Source of the DNA: Hydractinia symbiolongicarpus
Lineage: Eukaryota; Cnidaria; Hydrozoa; Anthoathecata; Hydractiniidae
Direction of reading: 5' to 3'
DNA length: 60,000 nucleotides
Assembly: GCF_029227915.1 (NCBI RefSeq)
Contig: NC_079884.1
Span: 21,888,001-21,948,000, forward strand
Below are positions 1-10,319 of this stretch, piece by piece. Position 1 is the stretch's first letter; every line of letters starts with the position of its first letter. The translations under genes were made by a program, and so were the position numbers. Under the pieces are notes generated by a model that was not told the origin of the DNA, searched no databases, and was given only the letters and a program-made list of their open reading frames with translations.

Positions 1-2130
1 ATGCATTTTTACAGAAAAAATATGCAACGGCCATTTTTAATACACATTGGTACCAATAGTTCATACTTTGATAGAAAAAAACAGATAATGGCTAAATTAA
101 CAAGAGTCGTTGAAGTGACTCCGAAAGATATGACTTTTTGAACTTTTTTCTGATGTTTGTAATTTATATTCCCATAATTTGCCTTTAATATGTTAAGAAA
201 ATATATTTAGATCAGATATGTTTCTTTATAAATATTTATATTAAAAACATTAATAATTAAAAATAACCAAATTTTGTATTTATGGTGGGAATAAAACTTC
301 CATTTCCCTATTACAAAGTAGACTCTTGTAATAGGAAAAGGTAAAAGTCATGTATTTTCTAGTGCATACCTCCTTGGTGCATACATTTTATATTTTGTAA
401 CACAAGTACCTCTTTGGAAAAAAGCTGTAAGTCTCGAATTGTGGCATCTAGCTAGCTATATATTCAACGAGGAAACGAAAAACTTTACCAAAGGCTTTAG
501 GTAGTTATATTGCTAGCTAAGTATAGAAAAAGATGTTTTCAACGTCTTATAAATATTAGCTGGATAATATTGAGACGCAGTTGTTAAGACTTGGTATAAT
601 ATTATATCTATACTACGATCCTCCCCCTTACCTTAGCTAGCAACCTTTCCAGAAGAAGTCTTCTCAAAAGCACCATATACCGCAAGCAATATAGTGTGCT
701 TTAGCGTGATAAATTCACTAATGATAAACTTGATCCAAAGGGTCAAGGTCTGCTTCACATTTCCAGAGCTGCATTGCTAAAATTATTACAGGTGATAAAA
801 GGAACCAGCTAGAAAACTGGTGATCAAAAAGGCCCTAGGAATCTAATGCCAGATCCAAAAGGTCAGAGATTAATCTACTTGTTTATCACTTAAAAGTGTC
901 ATATATTGTATTAATAGCTACATAAATCCTTTCTCTGGGTAGTACTTTTTCCGAATTTTTACCAAAATATGTGTTTAGAATAACTTTATTTCAGTTGTAA
1001 ATTCAGACCCAATTTTTGTTTCAAAACGTGACAGTTTTTAGCTAGCTTACATGTGAGTTGATGTGACTTGTGTGATAGGTTCTCATTATTAGTGTTATTT
1101 CTGTGTCTAGTAGCACAAAATAATCAGAATAAATTTTGCGCAAATGTGATGTGTTTGCTAGCTATAAATAACAGACACCAAAATATTAAACTTTAGTAGT
1201 TACATCAGTTTTTGAATATTGAAAGAAGCATTTAGCTAGCACGATTAAAACTACACTGTTTGAAGAGTACTGGTTTCTTTATATAAAAAAATAAATGAAA
1301 AATAAGATTTATTTTTATTTAGTAATACACCTGCCTATTACATGTTACCAAGATAGCAAGCTGCATGTCTTTTCTCATCTAGGAAAGTCACGTGTTTACA
1401 AAACTTCATTTAAAATGTCAACAAGAAGAAAATCTGCCAAAATAGCACTATTCGTAAAAATATTTACTGCTTATTCACCATTTTTTTATTCAATTTGTAA
1501 AATTTTTTGTCGTAGTCAGGAATCCTCTCATGTTTCAATGTTTCGTAACAAAATACGCCATCTTGATAGCAAACCGTTGCATATGTCGTAACGCGTGAAT
1601 AAATTACCTATGTCGGATATAAACCAATCGCATTACAGAACTCGCCAGGCTTTGATGTCAAAAAGACATATGAGGGTTTAAGAATGCGCTAATTGCACAT
1701 GTGGGAATTACGAAATGATTCACGTCAGGTCCTACGAAGTCCCAAAGCCTCGGGAAAATAGTCACGCGGATGTTAGCAACAAGTAACGCCTAAGTAACCT
1801 AAGATTCCAACTGTAAACATAGACAAGTACACTTTGACAAAATTGTGTAAACCCAACATAGAAAATAACCGATATTACTCTCTGTGTCAACGGACTTTCA
1901 AATGTATAACAAAATCTATTAAAAATAAATCCAGGGGGGAAAGTTGTTTTAAAATAACATAGAAAGAGCACTGCTCAAACTTTTTAGCCTACCACACAAG
2001 CCGGCTGCATCCGTAGGGATGAAAAAAGGAAGTGCACTGGTATAGAGGTGCAAACCTGCAATACTGAAATATCAAGCCTACTGTTCTGCGACTACACTAT
2101 CTCCCAAATAATGGATTTAATACATTTCCA
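1..2130. other. intergenic, no gene seen
   Basis: AT-rich non-coding DNA. The only open frame of any length (1295-1591, +) has no domain, no exon-like borders and a composition like its surroundings, so I do not call it. GCTAGC-type tracts recur (about 450, 510, 1035, 1155, 1235). A small hairpin lies at 303-337. Confidence 0.6.
303..337. repeat. short inverted repeat (hairpin)
   Basis: The left arm TTTCCCTATTACAA and right arm TTGTAATAGGAAA are near-perfect reverse complements around an 8-base loop. It is isolated, with no open frame beside it. Function unknown. Confidence 0.6.
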
Positions 2131-2399
2131 AATACAGGTAAATAGAAATGACATTGGTTTTGACGTGTTTCAGGTGTCAACATCCGTTATCAACAGATAA
2201 CATACGTTCTATGCCGCTGTTGTTATTCAACAAAACATAATTTATTACAGTTCATACATAAATTATTAAAATTGTAAATCATTATTTATGTCTTGGTAAT
2301 GTGTGTTGACACCTGAAACGCGTCGAAACCAATGTCATTTTTATTTTCAAGTTTAGTTCTTGCTAAAACTTGCAAGCTGGATCAATACAGGTAAATAGA
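2131..2399. mobile_element. MITE-like inverted-repeat element
   Basis: Two 36-base arms, 2147-2182 and 2304-2339, are reverse complements with two mismatches. Both mismatches are CpG in the right arm against TpG in the left, the signature of cytosine deamination. A 15-base direct repeat (AATACAGGTAAATAG) lies at 2131-2145 and 2385-2399 and may be a target-site duplication, although it sits 45 bases beyond the right arm. There is no coding capacity. The transposase family is not identifiable. Confidence 0.6.
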
Positions 2400-2447
2400 C
2401 TTACCATACAATGTATAAACTGACCAATAAAACCCATGGTTATTTGC

Positions 2448-2561
2448 AACCTCGTCCCCAGGGCATCTTGTTTCTTTTCTGACCCTGGGACGGCGATACA
2501 AACATGTTCGTATCGCCGTCCCAGGGTCAGAAAAGATACAAGATGCCCTGGGGACGAGGTT
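2448..2561. mobile_element. near-perfect palindromic MITE
   Basis: About 50-base arms running from AACCTCGTCCCCAGGGC to its exact complement at 2545-2561 fold back around a loop of about 10 bases. The arms carry CpG-rich blocks (CCCTGGGACGGCGATAC and its complement), unusual in this AT-rich DNA. A single-arm relative (TGTCCTGGGAACGAGGTTGG) is seen near 9600. The near-identity of the arms suggests recent mobility or repair by hairpin copying. Confidence 0.8.
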
Positions 2562-3374
2562 GGATTATTTGCTATTCTCTATTTTTTTAGTTTATTGAAC
2601 TAAGCGTGATTATTTTTAATTGTCAAACTTTTTTTTATCCTATTTCAAACTATTTTTTCTTACTCTGTTTTAGTTTACAATAAACCAGCCGTTTTAGCAG
2701 AAAGTTCTACGGAGTATTACTGATTTATTACATACTCTACGGAGAAGTACTTGCTTTAGTTCTCCAATTGTGCAGAAAAGTGATCACGTTGTTAATAATA
2801 AATAATTTTCAACTGGCACAGCAAAAGACGGAAGAAAAATTTGATAGTAGAAAAATGAGTTTAAATTTAAGTTTGTAAACAACACCGCTTTTTTGAAAAC
2901 TAGATGAAACGTAAAAATCGATAAAATCAACTATTTCTGATTTATTTCGTTTTTTAAAAAGAATTTTAGCCCGTCGAAACTCCTTGTAATGAAATACAAA
3001 TCAAGCTTAAAATTTTAGATCACAAAAAAAATAACAAACTACCATTGTAGCTTGGTGAAACTGGCGAAACCAACTGAACATAAAATAATAATTCAAAATG
3101 ATTTGTTTGTAAAAATAATAGGTTTTTGTACCCTTTGTACCGTTCAACAGGATAGTTCTATTATCAAAACTCAAAACTAATAATTCACGTTACACTAGAC
3201 TGATACCATTCTGTGCTTCACTAGTCTCGATAGTAAAAACGGCGACAAAAAAAGAAGCCCATTTTAATGTTCTACCAGCTAAAGCCGTAGAACAACAAGT
3301 CCATACATTTTACAATATGATATTACGTAATATTGTAACAATGGAAGAAGAAGCAAAAAACTGGTTAAATATAT
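2562..3374. other. intergenic with a dispersed repeat
   Basis: No gene is seen. Bases 3180-3290 belong to a dispersed repeat that recurs near 24055; the rest is AT-rich and unremarkable. Confidence 0.55.
3180..3290 (+). repeat. dispersed repeat, copy 1
   Basis: Matches 24055-24160 in the same orientation, sharing for example CTTCACTAGTCTCG, GTAGTAAAAA and TTTTAAAGTTCTA-like blocks in the same order. Roughly 100 bases, non-coding, family unknown. Confidence 0.6.
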
Positions 3375-3380
3375 TTTATT
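3375..3380 (-). terminator. polyadenylation signal AATAAA
   Basis: The reverse complement reads AATAAA, 85 bases past the stop codon of the small cysteine-rich peptide gene. This is a normal position for its 3' end. Confidence 0.5.
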
Positions 3381-3464
3381 TTCTTCTAAAAATTATCATC
3401 TGTTTACTAAAATACAGTCTACACATGTTTTTCTTTGTACCATTACAGCATAAACATTCTTCAA

Positions 3465-4800
3465 CTAACTCACGGATCTTAAAGCTTTCATAATTTTATA
3501 AACTCGAACGCATTCGGTCAAACAAGTGAAATGTCCTTCTGCGCATAAGTTATAACAAGGCCCTCTTTCAACTTGATCCATTCCAGTTGCGCTTTTCTTT
3601 ACTTCGTCAGGAAAAATAATCTAAAAGAACGAACAGATTTTCTTACTGGTATGACATTCAATATAGTGTAATAAAAGAAACGTTCAAGGAAAAAAAATGG
3701 AAGAAACGGCCGCGGTAGCCCAGTTTTTTGGTCCTTTTCGTAAAATGTTTATTTACCAGAATTTTGAAAAATCAGTCTAAAGCTTGTGAAAATATTCACA
3801 GCAACTCGCTTATTGTTCTTACAGCTATCATCTTTGGGTCACAGACAGACAGCGAGTATTATGATATAGAAGACTAGCTGGTAGCCCGTTGATAAATACA
3901 TGGGTTCGCCCGTCCTTTATTTATCGCATTTCGTGTTTTAAAGTACGACTTTTTTTCCGCGCATAGACAGAATACAGCTATTATCGATTGAGGACGCTTT
4001 CATATACAATTCATATACGAAAGTTTTCAATTTAAAACCTGCAAATTTTACAGCTGCGTGTTTGAAAGTAAAATTATTACAGCAGTGCTACCAGAAACTA
4101 ATTTTGACTCGTAAATGCCAGAAACTAATTTTTACTCGTAAATGCCCAAACGTAATTGTTTAAAGAAATAATCCTTTTAAAAGTTTATTTCAGCGAAGCC
4201 TAAAAAATTTCAGAATGAAAAGAGCTGTTCCTTGGTCCTAATTTAACACTCTCTCTAAGTCACATTTTAAAGCTTCAGCGTCAAGATCTTAACACAACTT
4301 AACAATTCTACTCACGTCGTTAAAAAAAACATAAAGGAACGCTATTAGCAAGCACTGAAGCAAGAACTGGGCAGAGTAAAAAAGAGATTTATTTCTTGTT
4401 TTTTTATCTCAACAATCAAAAGGAAAATCAGAAAATAAGGACTTAGAATTGTGAATTAGCGCAATAACATAGCAATTAAAGAATGTGCAAAATATTGATG
4501 GAATCAGCACACAAAACCCAAGATATCAAAAAGTTTTTCAGCAGCTAAATTTTGGAAGCGCATAATTATGAATGTGAGGGCTGGAACGCCTCTTACTGTG
4601 GTCATTGAATTTTTTTTAAAGAATAAGATCTGATATGCTCGAAAGAAAAGAGTTATAATGACAAAAAGACTTGAATCAATAAAAAATACCTCATATGCAT
4701 TTCTTTTTCCGCCGGGCGCCATCCCTGCAGCAAATCCCTCTGTAGAGGATACACAACACACCACAAGTATTAAAGCTGATAGGATGATAAGAGTATTCAT
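3465..4800 (-). CDS. secreted four-cysteine peptide precursor, two exons
   Basis: Exon 1 (4800-4690, 37 codons) starts at an ATG in good context (ATCACCATGA) and encodes a hydrophobic signal peptide, about residues 1-19, followed by a Gly/Ala/Pro segment ending in a dibasic KR at 32-33. It closes with donor GAG|GTATTT in phase 0. Exon 2 (3620-3465) follows a pyrimidine-rich acceptor ending TTTTAG, also in phase 0, and encodes 51 residues to a TAG stop. The total is 88 residues. Exon 2 has a second dibasic (KK 45-46) and four cysteines at 59, 63, 70 and 74, spaced CxxxC-x6-CxxxC. In known families that spacing fits a disulfide-tied helical hairpin. It could be a venom-type, antimicrobial or signalling peptide; the sequence does not decide, and I recognise no named family. 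The intron holds repeats (Helitron-like near 3.85 kb). AATAAA follows at 3375-3380. Confidence 0.7.
3840..3990 (-). mobile_element. Helitron-like fragments in an intron
   Basis: Read on the minus strand, this carries the family blocks CGCATTTCG-like, GGACGGGCGAACCC and an end reading AACGGGCTACCAGCTAG, directly followed by a new 5'-like TCTTCTATATCATAATA and GACAGACAG. That is the junction of two tandem non-autonomous copies, as seen more clearly at 26.8-27.1 kb. Both copies are degraded. Confidence 0.5.
4225..4500 (-). repeat. dispersed repeat shared with 8.8 kb and 9.65 kb
   Basis: Bases 4225-4400 are the reverse complement of 8820-8985; both share TTGCTTCAGTGCTTGCTAAT, AAGATCTTGA-like and TTAGGAC-AAGGAACAG blocks. 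Bases 4425-4500 match 9620-9695 in the opposite orientation (AATAAGGACTT, AGAATTGTGAATTAG). These look like parts of one interspersed family. No protein is coded. Confidence 0.65.
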
Positions 4801-7770
4801 GGTGATAGTAAATTCTTTTAAAGATCTTTATATTAGTTGTTTGGCTTTTGTTAGATCTTCTTCAGTATCTTTTCTTAACCTTTCAAGCAAATGAACAAAA
4901 AGTCATGTGAGAGAGGCTTAAGATATCACGGATTTTTATAGGGTTGGATTTTATTTATTTGAATAGTATTGATCACAGTTAATTAAACTTTACAATAATT
5001 GCAAACGCTTTACTAACAAAACCATTTTGCTAATTCATCTTCCTTTAGAAAATGGAAGTTTAAGGAACAAACAAATCATGAAATTTATTTGCTTCAATAA
5101 TTAAACCACGTGTCTGTTTCAAAAAAGATGGAGGTTTTTTATACTCATTTTAAAGTTTCATATGAAAACAAAAACGCCGACATAAAGTCACTAATTTTCA
5201 CTCGTGTGTAACTTGAAAGCGAAAAGTTAGGAATGATTGGCGCGTATATCTTTTGAACTTCATCTTGGATTTTCATTTCCATTGCAGGTGGTTTTACATC
5301 CTTGAGTTTCGCTTTCTTCATTTTCTTCATCCATCATTTTCAGGCTGCCTTTAAGTAGAAGATGGAAAGATTTCTTCTCGTTCTAACTTCATTGTCATCA
5401 ATTGTGCTTCACGTCCGCGACGAAAGATGTATGCAAAGTTTAAGGATTTTTCTAAAAAATCTGACTTAAATAATTAAATTTTGATTTCAAATAACTAAAC
5501 CCTCAAATTCATACCCAATAAAGTTAAATAACAAAATTCTTGATTTTAAAATTTTGGTTGTTCCGATGTGCAAGTCAAACTTTTAAATACAAAATATTTG
5601 ATTTTTACATAAAAAAAGTTGTAAACAGAGGTTTCGATTTCCTCACGAGTCAACATTCATTCGCTGGCGTTTTAAACAATTTTATTTCAGAAAACATTGC
5701 ACTTATTTTTCAGCAGTGTGGGACCCTTTAAAAGTAAACCAGGGGCTAAATCTTAATTTTTAAAACGATTTTCAACGAAATATTTCTTGACAGTTATACT
5801 GGAAAGAAATTCAGAGCAAAAGAAAATTTAAAATGGTGGCTCGTTGCCATGGTAACTAAGAAAATAACTTGGGTTAAGTTTCTGGCTAAAATATCTAGAA
5901 ACCGGTTACTGTATAAATGATTTATCTACGATAGGATGAATAAAGGAAATCTTCCACAACTTCGATGTTTCAGAGTAACAAGTATGGTCACTGTTGGAAA
6001 ACAAACATAATTGCAGCTTGTGGGTTATAAATTTCTGTTTTTTGTGGTCAAAAAATAAAATTACTTCAACTTAGAAGACATCTGGATTTAGACAGTTATT
6101 GTAAATTTCAAGCAAAACGGTCAAGCGCTTTACAATTTATCAAATTATGAATTTAGTTGTAACTCCAGAAATTTATAACGTAATAGTCAATCGATGTGCA
6201 AGAAGTCACATCATCATCATCATCATCATCATCAACATCATCATTATTATAGAGATTATTATGGAGATTATAGAGATTATTATGGAGATTTTTTTGTCCA
6301 AGTGGCACTGCTATTAACGATAGTCCTGGTTCAAGTGCATTTAAAACTTCCATTTGAGCTAAGAAAGTTGTGCAAGCACAGCAATCGCTAAAGAAAATAA
6401 TCGCCTACTATAGCAACCTATTCTCGTGCTAATTGCTAATTAGAAAGGATCGATATACACTTTCATAGTCTTTTCCATGGTTTTCCATTGAGCCCATGAC
6501 CTACCGCACTGGATGCAAATGTTTTACGACAAGGGTACCAATCCTCAAAGTTGAAACGAACTTTATTAATTTTAAAGGTTTAAAATTTGCTACAAGACAT
6601 CACATGTAAATGAGTATATACACATGTTGTTTACTATTTTATTGTGACTCACCTTAAGTGGAAAAAATGCAGTAGAAATAAATATGGTGATTGGCATGCA
6701 TAGATTTGTTATATATTTATATATGGATATTATGTTCCTTCACGATTATTTATTTACGGCATTGACCTCAGAATCTACTTAATCAGATCTCTCAATTTGT
6801 TGTTCCGGTATGTAATTTCACTAGCCCTGCAATCAAAATGCTCAATTTGAACACATTTAATTATTAGTATCACCCGGTTGTTTAAGCTAATGGTTATTAT
6901 AAGTCATAGTTAGGACATATGGTTCAACATTTTTTCCTATTTTTTTATATTTTATAGGTATGCTTTGTAACTCTTATAGTTTCATACAAATCGATGGTCC
7001 GTTAATAAATCCGCGGGTCCTTTATTCACAGTATCTCGCCTAGCTATTGCGGTAACGGTTTCCTGGTGAAAGGCATGAACTCTTACTGGCATATAGAAAG
7101 CTTTCCATTACACTTGTAATTTACCTAGCATTTTCGTAAAGTTTAAATTATTCGTCGATACAGCCACCTATTGGTTAATATTATGAAGTACAGCCAGCGG
7201 AAAGGAGTAGATAGTCGGTGTTGGCTGCCAACAGTTGACTATTTACATCATCAGTCTGGTGAGCGGCAAAATCTTTTAAACGTTAAAATTGAATTTTCAA
7301 ACCCTTTAGACGTAACTTAAATTTTTTTCAGCCAAATGACTTCAAAAACTTTCACTAAATCAATATCTATCCATCCTTTCTTTTTTGTTTTGAAGACACA
7401 ATCTGAGAGGGTTTCAGATTCTGTATGGTTTTTCAATCTTTCCCTTGAAAATGATGATGAGCAGTAGTATTTTTTTATCCCCTGTCGCCGACAGCTCAAC
7501 AGTGTCATTCTGCTTCCGGTAGTGCGAACCACGCACCATTTATCTTCTTTTTCAACAATGCACTTTGATGATACTTAACAACACTGCATTTAATAATAAT
7601 TCACATCCATTTAAACTGAAAAATGATAGAAAGCAACAAAGCAAAAGCAAATCTAAAAAAGTTTAAACTGAGCTCAAGTTTATTAACACCGTCTATAGAA
7701 ACATAAAAGCAGGTTGTGAAACGAAATGAAAAATTGACAAGGATTAAATATCAACAAGAGCCGCCTGAAT
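4801..7770. other. intergenic, simple repeats, no confident gene
   Basis: I find no supported gene. A Lys-rich 61-codon frame at 5145-5330 (-) has no recognisable motif. A triplet microsatellite and a 21-base minisatellite lie at 6209-6290. A weak Helitron-like trace (CCGCGGATTTATTAACGG on the minus strand) is present near 7000. Confidence 0.5.
6209..6290. repeat. (CAT)n microsatellite plus 21-bp minisatellite
   Basis: About 11 imperfect CAT units (6209-6245) are followed by two exact tandem 21-base units at 6249-6269 and 6270-6290. The poly-His and poly-Asp open frames crossing this tract on the two strands are artefacts of the repeat. Confidence 0.9.
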
Positions 7771-7774
7771 GCAT

Positions 7775-8650
7775 TATAAGTTTGATAGATATCTTTATTC
7801 TGTCAAAAAAGCCAAAAATTACAACAAATAATTAATCTAATTGACAAGGAGACCATCCAATAGTTAAAAACTAAACAGTGGGGATGGCCACCACAAGAAA
7901 AATCAACAATAAACAGAAAAATAAATAAAATAAACGTTACTGGGGAGAAAAAAAATGTTTTTTAAAAAGTTCATAGCCATAAAAATAATATAGGTCACCA
8001 TATTGATAAAAGCTATTGAATGAGGATTTAATCAATTTTAAAATTCTGTTTGTACTTGTAGAGAAGTAGGATGTAACCAAGGACTTCAATTTACATAGTG
8101 TAAGATTTGATACATGGGCCTTGAGAAAGAGTTGCTAAAAAAGTTCCACTGAGAGATTGACTGCCTCATAGTGCATTACTACCACAGAATTTAGAGTTAA
8201 CTTTGGGAATTTTTAATATACCCAAGGCTTTATTTCAGGTACTATAAATGTGGTTAATCTTTGTGAAATTTAAAGTATTATGAAGGTCAGTTGGAAGTTT
8301 AGAGTTAAACTGGTGAACAATAATAATATTTAGAACTTTAACAAGGTCAAAGATTTGGAGTACTCTAAACCTTACAAATAGTGGAGAAGAAGAAGGCCTA
8401 GATTCAGAAAAGGAAATTAGCCTAAGACCACATTTCTGAAGAATTAGAATACGGTGAGAATATGTAGAATCGTACTGACCCCATAGTTGACATGCATACC
8501 TTAAGTGGGAGTTAAAAATGGCATGGTAGATATCGGTAAGAAAAGGGTTGAGGAATAACGTGGCGGAGTTTAGAAAGTGAGCCATTAGCCATCCTAAGTT
8601 TATCCGAAATATCCATAATGTGATCACCCCCATGTCAGATTTTGGTCGCG
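7775..8650 (-). mobile_element. truncated LINE, reverse transcriptase C-terminus
   Basis: On the minus strand the translation shows, in order, a block like NLTW..HI..IS.KL, then KLRMANGSLSKLRHV, then IYHAIFNSHLRYACQLWGQ, then the basic and LP-rich tail. These are the motifs after the catalytic core in CR1/L2/jockey-type non-LTR reverse transcriptases. The first two blocks are in different frames from the third, so there are at least two frameshifts (about 8630 and 8540). The 3' end near 7775-7795 reads AATAAAGATATCTATCAAAC, typical of the short repeat tails of such LINEs. The 5' end, with the catalytic core and endonuclease, is missing. A dead copy. Confidence 0.8.
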
Positions 8651-9440
8651 TTTTACCCTCCTAAGGCTTAAAATAAAGCTGTCTTCCTGCGAAAATTCCA
8701 TACCATGCAATGTATAAATTAGTAGCGTGGAAAGAAAAACAGGGAAAAAAAGATTAATAACATTAAGCCACAACTCGTTTTTTATCTTTATTATAATACC
8801 CGTTATCATCTGTCTTTCTGTCTTTCTCTTTTTCTTCTACCCAGCTCTTGCTTCAGTGCTTGCTAATACCGTTCTTTATGTTGTTAAGGTATTTTGAGAT
8901 CTTGACTGATTCAACTTTAAAAAGTAACGTCACTAGGATAGAGTGTTAGATTAGGACGAAGGAACAGTATTAGATGCTATTTTTCAAATTTTCTCCACCT
9001 TAGTTAGCAAAACCTAATTTTCAATTTTACGAAAAAAGTTCCGTGAAAGTTCAAAACCAATCGTACAAAAATAATCTTTTTTAACTTTGATTTAATTAAA
9101 AACGTCGTTACCCTGTCTAGCTGAGACAGAAACTCCGCAATATTGTTTTGGAAACATGAAATTGCGAAATAATTGTGCGTGATTGCTTGTATGGCTACTT
9201 TTAATATTGGCTATGTAGTTAAAACTAAGCTGGAGCTGTGTCAAAAATCAAGTTGATAAATTTAATATATAAAGAAAAAGGAAAGTCGCCTGTGTATTTC
9301 TACTATACTAAGCAGGAGACTTTAACAAAATAGCTAGATAGCTCGATGGCTCTCCTCCATCCTGATCTCGTTATTAGATCAAACCTTAAAACTAATATTC
9401 AAAATGTAAAGAAAAGAGTAAAATGTACAAAAATCTTAAG
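8651..9440. other. non-coding, contains dispersed repeat
   Basis: Bases 8820-8985 are the plus-strand partner of the 4225-4400 repeat. I see no gene here. Confidence 0.5.
8820..8985 (+). repeat. dispersed repeat, inverted partner of 4225-4400
   Basis: Aligns over about 150 bases with the reverse complement of 4225-4400, at roughly 80 percent identity by eye with small indels. Confidence 0.65.
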
Positions 9441-9444
9441 AAAA

Positions 9445-9600
9445 ATTATAGAAAACAGATATGAGAAAGATAGGTTTGTACATGTAGCTCCTAGTTATTG
9501 TTTACTTGCTTACTGTTGCATGTCTTATTTAAACAAAACGCGCTACCTCCGTAAATAAATTAGATCCTAGGGATTTGTGTAGCTTAAATAGGAGGCAAAA
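9445..9600 (+). repeat. direct repeat, copy 1 (about 150 bp)
   Basis: Nearly identical to 9878-10032, from AAATTATAGAAAACAGATAT to GGGATTTGTGTAGCTTAAAT. The two copies flank the exon at 9693-9862. The MITE arm beginning near 9590 follows this copy only. Confidence 0.85.
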
Positions 9601-9692
9601 TGTCCTGGGAACGAGGTTGGTTCAATCAATGTTTTGTACATTCTTAAATTGCCATGTATTACTCTAATTCACAATTCTTAAGTCCTTATTTT

Positions 9693-10319
9693 TCACAAAT
9701 TAACTAATTGAATTTCCGCGCCCGAAGGCGTAGGAAATTCTTTAAAACCGTCGTTTTTTTCTTTCAGAGCATTTTTTGAGAAAAAATCGACCCTGGGATT
9801 ACACGTTCCTCCGTCACAGATGTGAACTTCGTACCCAAGCTCCCTAACTACTGGGAAGTCATCTAAATGACTTTTCAGGAAATTATAGAAAACAGATATG
9901 AGAAAGACAGGTTTGTACATGTAGCCCCTAACTATTGTTTACTTGCTTACTGTTGCATGTCTTATTTAAACAAGACGCGCTACCTCCATAAATAAATTAG
10001 ATCCTAGGGATTTGTGTAGCTTAAATGGGAGGACTTCCACGTTCTAGCGGAATCGCCTCTGTGGCCCCTCCTGAAAACAATTGGCAGAGTAACTACACTA
10101 TATCGTTAGCTAGTTTGCAAGCTAACGAAATAGCTAGCTTGTACCTAGTAAGCAAGAAAACATATAAACAAACTAGCAAGCTTAAAAGATGCACCGATTT
10201 CTTACCTGAGAAGTCTCTACAACCAAACATTCTGTTTTGTAAAAATTGATCTGGTTTTCTAAACATCTCGGGAGGAACGGTACCGACTGTTTTGGGCAAG
10301 AAACTTTGACCTATGGGAT
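9693..10319 (-). CDS. unidentified gene, last two exons (partial)
   Basis: Two minus-strand exons fit together. Exon A (10319-10206, 38 codons, phase 1 to 1) ends in an excellent donor, CTCAG|GTAAGAA. Exon B starts after ATTTAG at 9862, also in phase 1, and runs to a TGA at 9693-9695. The joined frame reads DPIGQSFLPKTVGTVPPEMF ... FGCRDFSDDFPVVRELGYEV ... CDGGTCNPRVDFF ... PSGAEIQLVNL. The composition (charged, Pro and Cys) is clearly protein-like, unlike neighbouring random frames. I recognise no family. The acceptor of exon A is less certain, and upstream exons and a start codon were not found. The intron contains one copy of a 150-bp direct repeat whose other copy lies just past the stop codon, so this may be a gene damaged or rearranged by local duplication. 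Confidence 0.45.
9878..10032 (+). repeat. direct repeat, copy 2 (about 150 bp)
   Basis: Second copy of 9445-9600 with only a few substitutions. It lies inside the intron of the minus-strand gene model at 9693-10319. Confidence 0.85.

Noticed and set aside
720-870. AGGTCA-like nuclear-receptor half-sites (TCCAAAGGGTCAAGGTCT, CCAAAAGGTCAG)
   Set aside because: A few short degenerate matches, with no gene nearby to regulate.
1295-1591. 98-codon plus-strand open frame
   Set aside because: No motif, no exon borders, composition like neighbouring random frames.
6153-6391. Overlapping frames with poly-His or poly-Asp
   Set aside because: Both arise from a (CAT)n microsatellite and the adjoining 21-base minisatellite.
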